Source of the DNA: Marinifilum breve | GTDB taxonomy: Bacteria > Bacteroidota > Bacteroidia > Bacteroidales > Marinifilaceae | Assembly (NCBI RefSeq): GCF_003202155.1 | Contig: NZ_QFLI01000001.1 | Span: 921,358 to 985,357, forward strand | Direction of reading: 5' to 3' | Length of the DNA: 64,000 nucleotides | In this document: piece by piece, positions 36,509-46,202 of the stretch | How positions within the stretch are numbered: the first letter of the stretch is position 1 | How the letters are laid out: each line of letters opens with the position of its first letter | Notes under the pieces: generated by a model | What the model saw: only the letters and a program-made list of their open reading frames with translations | What the model was told of the DNA's origin: nothing | Database searches by the model: none | Position numbers and translations under genes: made by a program

Positions 36509-36517
36509 TTTTATTGG

Positions 36518-36727
36518 TTACTCTTCATTTTTGCTTTTGCCGTAAGCAGGGAAATAAAACTCCCAAACCGTACTGAGTACACCATAAATTAGTGCAAACG
36601 TATAGGCACTTATATCCAAAGATTGGCTTAAAAAACAATAATCTGCAACCAGCATAAGAACAGATGCTATCAAAGTCTTTTTTATCAGCCAAAATGCTTT
36701 GTTTTTATTTAAATCTTTTAACTTCAT
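36518..36727 (-). CDS. Small two-helix membrane protein, unknown
   Basis: 69 residues from the ATG at 36727. A GTG at 36751 would give 77 residues and a 4-base overlap with the upstream stop, which is also plausible. It shows a lysine-rich start (KLKDLNKNKAFWLIKKT), then two hydrophobic segments (LIASVLMLVADYCFL and ISAYTFALIYGVLSTVWEFYF) and a charged tail. The family is not recognised. It is tightly linked to the 36748-37128 membrane protein. Confidence 0.6.
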   Translation of the reverse strand: MKLKDLNKNKAFWLIKKTLIASVLMLVADYCFLSQSLDISAYTFALIYGVLSTVWEFYFPAYGKSKNEE

Positions 36728-36747
36728 AATACTTTCTAATCTTGATC

Positions 36748-37128
36748 TCACTCAAAATCAATTAGATTTAGGAATACCAATAAACGCGATATTTTAATAC
36801 CAAGAAATTTTACAATTAGAGCGATTGACGGTACCAAGGCAAATAAAACCTCGTTTTCGAAACCAATCAGCTCCAATAAAACAATAAGGATACCTACAAA
36901 AACTCCCATTAATATAGCATTCAGTTTTTTAGGATTACCATAAGTTTTGTCTCTCACTATCGTCACAACGGTAAGTATGGACAGTAAAATTCCAATTGAA
37001 ATACAACTGGCTGCAAAATAGGATTTCCATTCTTCCGTCCAGGAGTTTAGTATTGAGGTCAGAATATAAGTCAAATAACACAGAAATAGCATTAGAAATG
37101 TCAGGCTTAAGCTTTTAGTGATACGCAT
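36748..37128 (-). CDS. Small membrane protein with about four helices, unknown
   Basis: 126 residues with about four hydrophobic segments (LSLTFLMLFLCYLTYILTSIL; FAASCISIGILLSILTVVTIV; LNAILMGVFVGILIVLLELIGF; LFALVPSIALIVKFLGI). No domain is recognised. It precedes the smaller membrane protein by a coupled or nearly coupled junction. It is separated from the DUF4302 gene by 158 bases, so it may or may not belong to the Sus locus 2 transcript. Confidence 0.65.
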   Translation of the reverse strand: MRITKSLSLTFLMLFLCYLTYILTSILNSWTEEWKSYFAASCISIGILLSILTVVTIVRDKTYGNPKKLNAILMGVFVGILIVLLELIGFENEVLFALVPSIALIVKFLGIKISRLLVFLNLIDFE

Positions 37129-37286
37129 AGGAAAAAATTAGGGCTTACAAAAGAACATAGGATCTACATTTATCATTTAGTTCAAATGATATTATGTAGT
37201 TTTAATCACACTTAATTTGAGATTTTTTTTAAAGTTTCCAGGATTATTCAAGCTAGACTAATCCCGGAAACTCAACTCAATAACTA

Positions 37287-38597
37287 TTAAGATTTTACCT
37301 GCAATGCTGCTATGATCAACCATTTTGTTGGATCATTAACACTAATGGCATAATAGTATTTGTAATCAGTTGTATACAATTTAAATCCACCTTCGTCAAA
37401 GAAGAGTTCAATTAGAGCCTGTCCTTCAGGATTGTCAACTCTATCCTCTAAAGTAAAATGAGGATGTGTTGATTTGTCAACATACCTATCAAACTCAAAC
37501 CTAAAAGTATCGTCAGCTAAAATATCTATTTTATTGTCTTTAAACTTGGCATATGGGAAATAGTAAGGCTTAAATTTAAAGGTTAATCCACTCATCCAAG
37601 ACTCGTTATAGAATTGCAAATCTTCAAAATCAGGATATAGCATTCTGTAATCTTCAACCATTGATTTTACCGATTTTCCATAACGATTAACAATACCAAA
37701 ACTCATTCTACTAAACCTTTGTGCAATCCCCTTAACCTGAACAGGAGGCCAAGGTTCAATAACAAATTGAGCTTCTATCTGGTCAGCTGGAGTCTTGAAC
37801 TCATCTGCCTCAGCATCATAGTTCAAACGTGTAATTTCATCGTTACCTACTACAATAGGATCTATAAAGAACATTCCTTCCCCATCAAAACCTATTCTGT
37901 GAATCGTTTCTTCCACTCGGATTCCCTCAGCAGTCTCAACGTAATCTTCAATAATAACAGCTCTATACAATGAATTGTATGTAAAACCATATTTTTTACC
38001 ATTGCCCAAAGACAAGGATGGGAATGCATAATCGCTTAAGTATGCTTTTTTAATTAAAGCTACCTCCATTTCTTTCACCTCATCCAAAGCATCAATATGT
38101 AGTTTCGATTTCGCTTTTGTAAAGATGTAGGTTCCTTTATTTACTTTACCCTCACAAACAATTTTATCTTCCGAAATTTCTCTAACCAATAATTCAATAT
38201 CTCCACCTCTTCCTTCTCCTCGGCTATTGTTCGGATTTGAGAAATAATTCATTTGTGAAAAGGTTGTGAAAGTAATGGTCATCCCTTGGGTGTAACGTAT
38301 CTCATACAGAGATGAATCAATCTTGTTCTCTATGTTATAAGGATTAAAGTCGTTTGCAACATAGGCCATACCATCTTCCTTAAATACAGCATAAGCGTTG
38401 AATTCTCCCATGAATTCTTCTCCAGGAACAGTTGCAATATGCCAACCATTCTCCGAACTGGTTAAGATTTTTTTGTATTCTATTTTTGCAGCATTGACTC
38501 TTTCTTGTGATGATTGCTCAAAGATTTCGTCAACCTCATTGTCACAAGCTGTGAATGCAAAAAAGCATGCCAATATGATTAAAAATGTATTCTTCAT
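37287..38597 (-). CDS. DUF4302-type lipoprotein (Sus locus 2)
   Basis: 436 residues with lipoprotein signal (FFAFTAC, lipid Cys18). It opens with the pattern seen in DUF4302 proteins: a coiled segment (SSQERVNAAKIEYKKILTSSENGWHIATVPG) then YAVFKEDGMAYVANDF. The rest is beta-rich. DUF4302 lipoproteins are regularly found beside a SusC/SusD pair and a zinc metallohydrolase lipoprotein, exactly as here. Their biochemical role is unknown; surface substrate binding is an inference. It follows the metallohydrolase gene by about 100 bases. Confidence 0.8.
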   Translation of the reverse strand: MKNTFLIILACFFAFTACDNEVDEIFEQSSQERVNAAKIEYKKILTSSENGWHIATVPGEEFMGEFNAYAVFKEDGMAYVANDFNPYNIENKIDSSLYEIRYTQGMTITFTTFSQMNYFSNPNNSRGEGRGGDIELLVREISEDKIVCEGKVNKGTYIFTKAKSKLHIDALDEVKEMEVALIKKAYLSDYAFPSLSLGNGKKYGFTYNSLYRAVIIEDYVETAEGIRVEETIHRIGFDGEGMFFIDPIVVGNDEITRLNYDAEADEFKTPADQIEAQFVIEPWPPVQVKGIAQRFSRMSFGIVNRYGKSVKSMVEDYRMLYPDFEDLQFYNESWMSGLTFKFKPYYFPYAKFKDNKIDILADDTFRFEFDRYVDKSTHPHFTLEDRVDNPEGQALIELFFDEGGFKLYTTDYKYYYAISVNDPTKWLIIAALQVKS

Positions 38598-38700
38598 TTT
38601 TTTAATTTTTTGATTTATGAACTAAAGATTTGATAAAACCTGCCATGCATTTCATGTTTGTAACATGGCTTAGGTTTTGGTTCATTATCAAGCAAGTAAT

Positions 38701-39570
38701 TTATTCACCTGCAACTTCTTCTAAATCCATTTCCTGGATTACCTTGTAAATATGAGCCTGTAAAGCGTACATATCAATGTTCCAAATATCAGCGAAATAC
38801 TTCACTACTATTTCTTCTTTAATGCGAAGTATTTCCTGGCCTGAAGCTGATGCCCTGCTGATTATGGCTTCGTACTCATCATTACTATTGGTTAAAATGG
38901 TAGCAATGGTTTCTACAAAGTTTTCATCAACATCCAATTTAGAATATGGAGTAATGAACCCTTCGTTTAAAGCTTGTTCATCGCTCACATTCATCCAGGC
39001 AGAAGTATATCCTCCAGGAGTTACCAATTTAAATTCATCTGGATACATTACTGCCTGGTGCAAAATATGGCCAAACTCATGATGCATAATGTGAAGCATT
39101 CTTTTTAAGAAAGATTTACTGGATGACTGATACTCCGGATCAAATTCGTTGATTTGGTACAGGACTACTTTTCGTCCACCTTCAGCTGTTCCTTGTACCA
39201 TGGTACCATCATTATTCAAGTTTCTACTTCCTACAAGTATGATCAATTTAGGAATGTAGCTCTTAACAAATGTTTCACCACCCAGTTCTTCATAAGGTTC
39301 AATCCACGATTTCTTCAAGGTTTTCAGAAATGGCAATACCTTATCCAAAGCAGCGGCAGTTAATACCTTTTTATTTTCCAATTCAGTATCATCCCAACGG
39401 TATTTCACCTCGATATTATATGGTTCTGTCAGGTTATTGAAAATCCACTGGTCAATTTCATTCATTTGGGTTTCTACCACAATATTCGACTCTCCCAGAT
39501 TTTCATCGTCATCGCATGCTACAAAAGCTGCAGCAAGGATCATCAGGAAAAAATATTTAATAAATTTCAT
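38701..39570 (-). CDS. Substrate import-associated zinc metallohydrolase lipoprotein
   Basis: 289 residues from the ATG at 39570; the frame two codons longer begins with TTG. It has a lipoprotein signal (LAAAFVAC). The catalytic motif HHEFGHILH is intact (HExxH at residues 164-168), followed by a further histidine three residues later. This family (LP_HExxH type, associated with TonB/SusC systems) is predicted to cleave peptide or amide bonds in the substrate at the cell surface. The start is 2 bases after the SusD stop, so expression is coupled. It forms with SusC, SusD and DUF4302 a proteinaceous-substrate utilisation locus. Confidence 0.85.
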   Translation of the reverse strand: MKFIKYFFLMILAAAFVACDDDENLGESNIVVETQMNEIDQWIFNNLTEPYNIEVKYRWDDTELENKKVLTAAALDKVLPFLKTLKKSWIEPYEELGGETFVKSYIPKLIILVGSRNLNNDGTMVQGTAEGGRKVVLYQINEFDPEYQSSSKSFLKRMLHIMHHEFGHILHQAVMYPDEFKLVTPGGYTSAWMNVSDEQALNEGFITPYSKLDVDENFVETIATILTNSNDEYEAIISRASASGQEILRIKEEIVVKYFADIWNIDMYALQAHIYKVIQEMDLEEVAGE

Positions 39571-39572
39571 AA

Positions 39573-41114
39573 TCAATCTCTTTTATTAGGTTGCAAACCA
39601 TTAGCTACTGCAATAGCCGGAATTTGTAAAGTCTTTTTAGAATCCTTAGCCTCTAATTTATAAGTCTCTCCATCTGCTGTTTCATGAATAACTTCCAGGT
39701 CAAATCTTCTGATATCAAACCAACGCATGCCCTCATGAATAAAGTCTTTTCTCTTCAAGTCAAGATAATATTGAGTCATAGAACCTGTCAATTCGGCAAT
39801 TTCTTCATCGGTTTCGTATGTAGGAGGATTAAAAGGAGGAAAGAAAACCTGTTCTCCTGTTGTATAGTAATGGTTGATGTCGTATTTGGTAACTTCTACT
39901 GCTCCAAACATATCATCTACTTTCTGACTAAGAATAATATTGAAATCATCGATGGCAGCATCCAATTCTCCCAATTTAATATGTGCCTCCAAACGGTTAT
40001 AAATCAACTCATCTGTAGTAAACAATGGCATCATAAATGATGGCACAAAAGAATCTGAGTTTGGATTGTCCTTAATTTCATGATTTCTCCATTTAGGGAA
40101 ATGTGCATAATCGTTACCACCATGTATCAGATGAGCATAGGTTAAACCCCATTTTAAGTTTCCTGTACTCATAAAGATCTTCTGATTAAGAGGTCCGGTT
40201 AATGAGAATCTCCAAAATGGATAAAGGTATCCCCAGTTATCGATACACTCGCTCAACAACAAGTTTGGAGTTTCCTCTGCCTTGGTATACTGTGCTTCTT
40301 TATCGTAATAACTAGCCTCACTGTAAAACCCGTTGATATCGCGAAGGAGTGCAGCAGGATTGGCTCCTAAAACTTCATTGGCATAATCCATAGACATCGC
40401 CAAATCATTAGCATCTCTTTCTCTCCACAAGTAAAAACGAGAAGCAAAAGCTTTGGCAGCATTTGTTGTAAAATGGTACTTTGGCACATCGTAACGAGTA
40501 TCATTCAACATAGCCATACCTTCCAACAAGTCTCTCTCTACTTTCTCATAAACTTGTGCTACAGTATGCCTCTTGTACTCTTTCACCAACACTTTTTCAA
40601 CTTCTTCTACATAAGGTACTCCTAAATCGGAAGCTGCGGTAGTTTCGCTATAATGTGGCGCAAATAAATTAACCAACATAAAATGTGTATAGGCTCTACA
40701 AACCAAAGCTTCTCCTTTGTAAGAATCCAAATCGGTTGCTCCGGCTTCTTCCAATTCCTCAATTTTCTCTAATGCCTGATTAGCATGTGCAATTGCTGTA
40801 TAAGCATAGTTCCAATAGAAAATTGGTGTATTCTGTCCTTCTTCACTAAAGTTTTCTACATACTTGTAGGTTTCTTCGTTGGTTTGGGTATTGTATGAAT
40901 CCATACCCTTATCACCAGCATTATCTGACATTACCTCGCATAAAGAAGCATAACTGGTTTTTGGGTAAGCATTCACCAAAAGCTTTCCAATTTGTTCTTT
41001 ATCTTCTAACTCTGTTCTGTTATCAGGAAGTTTATCCAGGTAATCGTTACAGGAAACCAAACTAATTCCTGTTAGTATTATTGCTAAACTTTTATATAAT
41101 ATCTTCATCTTCAT
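39573..41114 (-). CDS. SusD-family outer-membrane lipoprotein (locus 2)
   Basis: 513 residues, lipoprotein signal (GISLVSC) and SusD features: NDYLDKLPDNRTELEDKEQIGKLLVNAYP, the helical YKGEALVCRAYTHFMLVNLFAPHY, and the C-terminal LDLKRKDFIHEGMRWFDIRRFDLEVIHE. It provides the surface lid of the locus 2 transporter. It starts 5 bases after the SusC stop. Confidence 0.92.
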   Translation of the reverse strand: MKMKILYKSLAIILTGISLVSCNDYLDKLPDNRTELEDKEQIGKLLVNAYPKTSYASLCEVMSDNAGDKGMDSYNTQTNEETYKYVENFSEEGQNTPIFYWNYAYTAIAHANQALEKIEELEEAGATDLDSYKGEALVCRAYTHFMLVNLFAPHYSETTAASDLGVPYVEEVEKVLVKEYKRHTVAQVYEKVERDLLEGMAMLNDTRYDVPKYHFTTNAAKAFASRFYLWRERDANDLAMSMDYANEVLGANPAALLRDINGFYSEASYYDKEAQYTKAEETPNLLLSECIDNWGYLYPFWRFSLTGPLNQKIFMSTGNLKWGLTYAHLIHGGNDYAHFPKWRNHEIKDNPNSDSFVPSFMMPLFTTDELIYNRLEAHIKLGELDAAIDDFNIILSQKVDDMFGAVEVTKYDINHYYTTGEQVFFPPFNPPTYETDEEIAELTGSMTQYYLDLKRKDFIHEGMRWFDIRRFDLEVIHETADGETYKLEAKDSKKTLQIPAIAVANGLQPNKRD

Positions 41115-41119
41115 TTGGT

Positions 41120-44100
41120 TTAAAATCCAACTTTCAATGTCATTGTAAATTGTTTTGGCTGTGGCATTGCTACCCCGCCTGAACTATAAAATTCAGGATC
41201 CTGTCCATACAACTTGTCATCCGAATAAATCAACCACAAGTTGGTCGCTTGTAATTTTAAAGAAGCATCCGCAAAACCAATTCTGCTCACTAAACTCTTT
41301 GGTAACATATACTTCAAGGCTACTGATTTTAATCTTATAAAATCACCATCGGCAACACGTGCTGTACTGTAGTTGTAATAACTCATTGGATAATCGTACA
41401 ATCCAGCCTCTTGTCTTTGACTCAAAATTGTAGGAATATTGGTGTATTCTTCATCTCCAAACATGGTCCAACGATTCTTGAATTCATTTGACATGGCATC
41501 CATATCGTTGTACTGAGCTTTAAAAATTGGATTCAATCGAATCTTGTTACCAGCAGCATAGGATACAAATACATTTAATGACCAGTTTTTGTATTTAAAA
41601 GTATTATCTAAACCACCTGTAACCTTAGGATCAATGGGGCCTTCTTTTTTAAGATAATCTACATTATTAGACTGAAGATTAATTTCTTGGGTAATTTCTC
41701 CATCTTCACCATAGAATTGTGGAATACCATACTCATCTAATCCTGCGAATGGAATTGAATACAAAGCACGTACTTCTCCTCCTTCTAAAGCACCACCTTC
41801 TGCCTTCACCAAATCATAAACGCGTGGTTCACTTTTTAATTCAGTAATTTCATTCTTATTGTATGAGAAAGTTAAGTTAGATGTCCAGCTAAAATCATCG
41901 GTTTTTACATTTCTGGTATTTAAGGTAAACTCTATCCCTTTCGAAGTCATATCGGCATAATTACCAAATTTGTAACCTTCACCACCTACACCTGAAGTTT
42001 TAACCAAGCCAATTAAATCGAAACCTTTACGGTAGTATGCATCAGTTATAACACTTATGCGATTATTAAACAAACCTAAATCAATACCCACATTGGTTTC
42101 ATATTGTTTTTCCCATGTAAGATCTTCATTCTCTAAAGTTTGAATTTCAATACCAGTTTCTTTTTCCGATAAGTATGGACGATTGGTAACCTGGTTCATT
42201 AGAATTGCCGTTGAATTTTTAGCCATCCCCATAGAAGCGGTCAAACCGTAAGTTGCGCGTAATTTCAACATAGAAATCACATCCTGATCCTGCATCCAAT
42301 CTTCCTCGCTAATGTTCCACGAACCAGAAATATTCCAGGTTGGCAACCAACGAGAACTTTTCTTTTTACCCAACTGGTTAGATCCATCGACACGAGCTGT
42401 ACCATTAATGGTATATTTTCCTTTATACGAGTACGCAAGATTCGTAAAGAATGCAATGTATCTATCGTAAGTCCATCCCATATTATAGATTTCCTTATTG
42501 TACTCCAATGCTTGCTTGTAGTATCTGTAATCGATAAATGGAACTCCACCTGAATTGTATTGGTAACCGGGACCATTATTGTAATAGCTTTGTCTGTCGG
42601 ATGATTTAATCTCCTGACCAAACATCATATTTACCAAATGTGTTTCATTAAAAGTCTTATTGAAATTCAAGGTATTTCTGATGTAGGTACTCTTCAGGTA
42701 GTTTTCATGACGATCGTAAAATCCACCTTCAGGTAAAACCACTACTGGCTCTGCATTCGGATTGTCCGGATCTGTATACAATAATTGGTTTCTTTTTCGA
42801 ATAGTTGCATCCTGAGCCATACGATGAGCCATTGCAAAATTACTTTCTTCGGTAATACGGTGCTCTCTTGTAGATTTTACGTAGCGCAAAGACCCAATAA
42901 AATTGTAAACCAAATTCTTATTGAATTTGTATTCCAAATCAGCTTGCAATTTCAGATCCAGCATGTTTAGCTCAATTTTGTTGTGCTCTAACTCATGCAG
43001 AATATTGAATGGTGCAAAATCGCGTTTGTAGAATTCCAGGTTACCATTATCATCGAAAGCACGCATGGTACGCGATGCATTTATAGCATAAGAAAATGGG
43101 TTGATATCAAACGAGCGAGAATATGCTCCTTCAAATACATTGTCAACACGTTGAACTGTTCCCGGTGCATCTTGCTCACGAATAGATCCAACAGTACTGA
43201 AACCGATTTTAAGCTTGTCGTTTAGCTGTATGGTATTTTTAAAGTTAGCAGTATAACGTTTTACTTTTGAAGATTTTGCCCAACCTTCGTCATTGTAAAA
43301 ACTTGTAGAAACGTAAGTTTGTGACTTTTCATTTCCACTAGACAGACTTACCGAATGTTCTTGAGCAATTGAGTTATTGAATAAAATATCAAACCAATCG
43401 GTATTAGCCATTTCATATTTACGCAAGAAATTAGCACGAGCCTCAGGAGTATTTTGCAAACCAAATCCAGTTTCCGGATCGTAAGAATTAATTAGATCAT
43501 ACATTTTTAAGAAAACTCCACCACTCGATCTTCTGGCCATATCAGCATGATTCAACCAACCTTTGTCTTGCATCTGCAAATATACTTCCATCTGATCCTT
43601 GGAATTCATGATGTTGTAATCATCGTAAGTTGGCTTCAACTTCACTGTCCAGTTAGAAGTATAGTTGATTCTTGTTTTACCAGCTTTACCTTTTTTGGTG
43701 GTAATCACAATTACACCATTCATAGCGCGTGCACCGTACAAAGCTGTTGCTGCAGCATCTTTCAATATCTGAAAACTTTCAATATCATCAGAGTTAATAC
43801 CTGCAACTGAAGAACTAATCAAAGTTTCTGCATCTCCAGACGAAAGATCGTCCGCTGATACATCTACAACATCCTCCAATACAACACCATCAATTACCCA
43901 TAGTGGTTTTTGATCACCATAGATAGATGAAGCACCACGAACACGAATCTTAGGAGCTGCTCCAAATGTTCCTGATACATTCTGTACCTGAACACCTGCC
44001 GAACGACCTTCAATCATTCTACTAACATCAACAATCCCTTCAATCTTAGTATCCTCAGCATTCAATTTGGTTGCCGATCCAGCAAAAAGTTTACGATCGA

Positions 44101-44767
44101 TCTTTTGATACCCTGTAGTTACAACCACTTCACCAATTTGCTCCGACTGACTTTCAAGAGTAATATTGACCTTTGTTTCACCTTCTTTAAGCGCATATTC
44201 TTTTGGGGTCATCCCTACAAAAGAAAATACCAAAGTATTTTTATCGGCAGGAACATCAATCTCATAGTTACCATCAAAATCGGTTGTTACTCCAATTGTG
44301 GTTCCTTTAATAATAACCGAAACACCTGGCAATGGAACCTTTCCATCATCAACTACATTTCCTCTAATTTTTCGCTTTTCCTGAGAATTACTATTGAGGT
44401 CTGTATCCAACACTTTAATCAGGATGGTTTTATGTTCCACCTCATAGCCTAAGCCTGTGTTTTCAAGTGCCTCATCAAGAATATTCTCGACTAGTTCATT
44501 TTGAGCATCTACCGAAATAGGATCTACACCCTTCAACTGAGAGGCATCGTATAAAAAGCCCAAATCAGTTTGCTCTTCAATAACTTTTATTAGATCTTCA
44601 ATGTCGGAATTTTGAAGTTTTACGTTAATCCGACTTTGAGAAAAAATTCCTGCATTTGCCTGAAATGCAAACGCAATAATTAAAACCATCACATTTCTCA
44701 TGGTACGTAACATTCTCATCCACCTTATAAAAAAAGTGAATGCGTTCTGAAAAAAGATTTTTTTCAT
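41120..44767 (-). CDS. SusC-type TonB-dependent transducer with STN domain (locus 2)
   Basis: 1215 residues. After a signal segment (MVLIIAFAFQANAGIFSQ) comes an STN domain (INVKLQNSDIEDLIKVIEEQTDLGFLYDASQLKG), a carboxypeptidase-regulatory-like domain (IRGNVVDDGKVPLPGVSVIIKGT), the plug (TALYGARAMNGVIVITTKKGK) and the barrel ending FTMTLKVGF. The STN domain connects it to the FecR protein encoded directly upstream. The leader between the two genes has two hairpins that recur at locus 3. Confidence 0.95.
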   Translation of the reverse strand: MKKIFFQNAFTFFIRWMRMLRTMRNVMVLIIAFAFQANAGIFSQSRINVKLQNSDIEDLIKVIEEQTDLGFLYDASQLKGVDPISVDAQNELVENILDEALENTGLGYEVEHKTILIKVLDTDLNSNSQEKRKIRGNVVDDGKVPLPGVSVIIKGTTIGVTTDFDGNYEIDVPADKNTLVFSFVGMTPKEYALKEGETKVNITLESQSEQIGEVVVTTGYQKIDRKLFAGSATKLNAEDTKIEGIVDVSRMIEGRSAGVQVQNVSGTFGAAPKIRVRGASSIYGDQKPLWVIDGVVLEDVVDVSADDLSSGDAETLISSSVAGINSDDIESFQILKDAAATALYGARAMNGVIVITTKKGKAGKTRINYTSNWTVKLKPTYDDYNIMNSKDQMEVYLQMQDKGWLNHADMARRSSGGVFLKMYDLINSYDPETGFGLQNTPEARANFLRKYEMANTDWFDILFNNSIAQEHSVSLSSGNEKSQTYVSTSFYNDEGWAKSSKVKRYTANFKNTIQLNDKLKIGFSTVGSIREQDAPGTVQRVDNVFEGAYSRSFDINPFSYAINASRTMRAFDDNGNLEFYKRDFAPFNILHELEHNKIELNMLDLKLQADLEYKFNKNLVYNFIGSLRYVKSTREHRITEESNFAMAHRMAQDATIRKRNQLLYTDPDNPNAEPVVVLPEGGFYDRHENYLKSTYIRNTLNFNKTFNETHLVNMMFGQEIKSSDRQSYYNNGPGYQYNSGGVPFIDYRYYKQALEYNKEIYNMGWTYDRYIAFFTNLAYSYKGKYTINGTARVDGSNQLGKKKSSRWLPTWNISGSWNISEEDWMQDQDVISMLKLRATYGLTASMGMAKNSTAILMNQVTNRPYLSEKETGIEIQTLENEDLTWEKQYETNVGIDLGLFNNRISVITDAYYRKGFDLIGLVKTSGVGGEGYKFGNYADMTSKGIEFTLNTRNVKTDDFSWTSNLTFSYNKNEITELKSEPRVYDLVKAEGGALEGGEVRALYSIPFAGLDEYGIPQFYGEDGEITQEINLQSNNVDYLKKEGPIDPKVTGGLDNTFKYKNWSLNVFVSYAAGNKIRLNPIFKAQYNDMDAMSNEFKNRWTMFGDEEYTNIPTILSQRQEAGLYDYPMSYYNYSTARVADGDFIRLKSVALKYMLPKSLVSRIGFADASLKLQATNLWLIYSDDKLYGQDPEFYSSGGVAMPQPKQFTMTLKVGF

Positions 44768-44794
44768 ACATTTGTAAATAGGTAATTAAACATG

Positions 44795-44814
44795 GAATAC
44801 CCTCCACGGTATTC
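44795..44814 (-). promoter_or_regulatory. Leader hairpin 2 upstream of SusC (locus 2)
   Basis: GAATACC-6 bases-GGTATTC, 20 bases in all, 27 bases before the SusC start. Locus 3 has a hairpin of the same size and placement (59774-59793). Confidence 0.6.
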
Positions 44815-44827
44815 ATTATCTGTATAG

Positions 44828-44859
44828 AAATCGGAAATTGTTGGCGCAGTCTCCGATTT
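44828..44859 (-). promoter_or_regulatory. Leader hairpin 1 between FecR and SusC (locus 2)
   Basis: AAATCGGA/TCCGATTT stem; the loop on the minus strand is GACTGCGCCAACAATT, sharing the CAACAAT element and geometry with the locus 3 hairpin at 59808-59837. No downstream T-tract in the direction of transcription. Confidence 0.6.
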
Positions 44860-44868
44860 TTTTTGCTT

Positions 44869-46041
44869 TTATTTCCTCATACTTATTACTACTGCTTTTT
44901 TGTTTTTATCAATTTCAATTCCTGATATCTTTTCTATCATACTAGAAATCACTTTAAAATCATCAACCTTATGTAACTTTCCTGTAAGTCTCTTGTCTTT
45001 TAATTCCGGATTTTGATAAAATACTCTGACATCATACCACCTGGCGATATTTCGCATTACATCTTCCAAGCGTTGGTTTTCAAATCTAAAATATCCATCT
45101 ATCCAACTTGTGTATAAATCTGTGTTCACGATTTTACTTTCTAATGTTCCATTTTCATGGCACCAACTGGCCTGATCTCCAGGCTTAAGAGTTAGGCTTT
45201 TTCGAATTCCATTCTCATTAACCGCAACTTTTACTTTTCCACTTACCAGAGTTGTTTGTATGGAATTCTCATCGTCATAGGCCATTACATTAAATCGAGT
45301 TCCCAATACCTCAACTTCCATATCATTTACTTCAACAGTAAATCTTTTGCCTGTTTTAGTAACATCAAAAAATGCTTCCCCCCTTAATTCAACTCTTCTA
45401 TCACCCTCTCCAAAACTTATCGGATATCTTAACTCCGAATTACAATTCAGATATACCACTGTTCCATCAGACAATTCTACCTGATAATCGTTCCTATTTG
45501 AAGTGCGAAGTGTATTGTAAGCGATCTTTTGATTTTTCACCTCTGGCTTTTCATATTTCAACCCTGCTCTCAAATATTTCCTAATCTTCACACCCTCGTC
45601 CTCAACTACAGCCTGCTCAATACCAGATTCCAGCTCATAGGTTTTTCCTGTTGATGTTATTAAAACAGTACTATTGTTTTCCTCCTGCTCTATTATTCGG
45701 GTTTGTTCAGCCAATTGCTGTTCCATTTGTGCATTGGTATACCACCAAAGACCAGCCCCAATCATTAAGGGAAGTACAATTACTGCTGCATATTGAAGTA
45801 CTTTGTGATATATTGAAATACGCGACTTTCTATTTAATCTTTTCATGAATAAATCCGTTGTATTCGGAACCGACTCGAGACTTAAATCCTCAAGCGGTTT
45901 TTCATGATAGCTTTTCATTCTTTTGAAATATTCCCTGTTATCTGCTGATGATTCCAACCAAAGGTTAATTTTTTCCTCTTCGGTAGAAGTTAGCCTATCA
46001 TCAAGCTTTTTTCTGAGAATGTCTAAATCTAAATTCTTCAT
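44869..46041 (-). CDS. FecR-family anti-sigma factor (locus 2)
   Basis: 390 residues: cytoplasmic N-terminal anti-sigma region (LDILRKKLDDRLTSTEEEKINLWLESS), one membrane helix (YAAVIVLPLMIGAGLWWY), FecR periplasmic domain (VELSDGTVVYLNCNSELRYPI...GEAFFDVTKTGKRFTVEV...GTRFNVMAYDD) and a DUF4974-like C-terminal module (FRFENQRLEDVMRNIARWYDVRVFYQ). It partners with the ECF sigma factor at 46203 and the STN-type SusC at 41120. Confidence 0.93.
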   Translation of the reverse strand: MKNLDLDILRKKLDDRLTSTEEEKINLWLESSADNREYFKRMKSYHEKPLEDLSLESVPNTTDLFMKRLNRKSRISIYHKVLQYAAVIVLPLMIGAGLWWYTNAQMEQQLAEQTRIIEQEENNSTVLITSTGKTYELESGIEQAVVEDEGVKIRKYLRAGLKYEKPEVKNQKIAYNTLRTSNRNDYQVELSDGTVVYLNCNSELRYPISFGEGDRRVELRGEAFFDVTKTGKRFTVEVNDMEVEVLGTRFNVMAYDDENSIQTTLVSGKVKVAVNENGIRKSLTLKPGDQASWCHENGTLESKIVNTDLYTSWIDGYFRFENQRLEDVMRNIARWYDVRVFYQNPELKDKRLTGKLHKVDDFKVISSMIEKISGIEIDKNKKAVVISMRK

Positions 46042-46116
46042 TTTAAAATTTTACCAATTTCTAGTCTACAAATGGTTTTTAGGGTTATTTCGCTCTTAAG
46101 ACGAGAATATCAAAAA

Positions 46117-46160
46117 AGGGTTAACAAGTTTTTTTAATATTTTTCAAAAAAACCTTAACC
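46117..46160. repeat. Inverted AGGGTTAA element between sigma and FecR genes (locus 2)
   Basis: AGGGTTAA near 46117 is mirrored by TTAACCCT near 46155 across about 30 A/T-rich bases. It may be an operator pair or an mRNA stem in the sigma-FecR gap. Confidence 0.4.
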
Positions 46161-46202
46161 CTCTGATTTAATGCAAACTACTTCTTATAGGAATACTATA
46201 AA

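Larger units (their letters stand above)
35989..36517. other. 529-base intergenic stretch with two long hairpins
   Basis: No gene seen. It contains the HU-like gene upstream region and two hairpins described separately (36314-36343 and 36447-36508). Confidence 0.5.

Noticed and set aside
42277-42621. 114-codon frame on the minus strand inside SusC of locus 2
   Set aside because: It lies entirely within the SusC gene in another frame and lacks any domain pattern.
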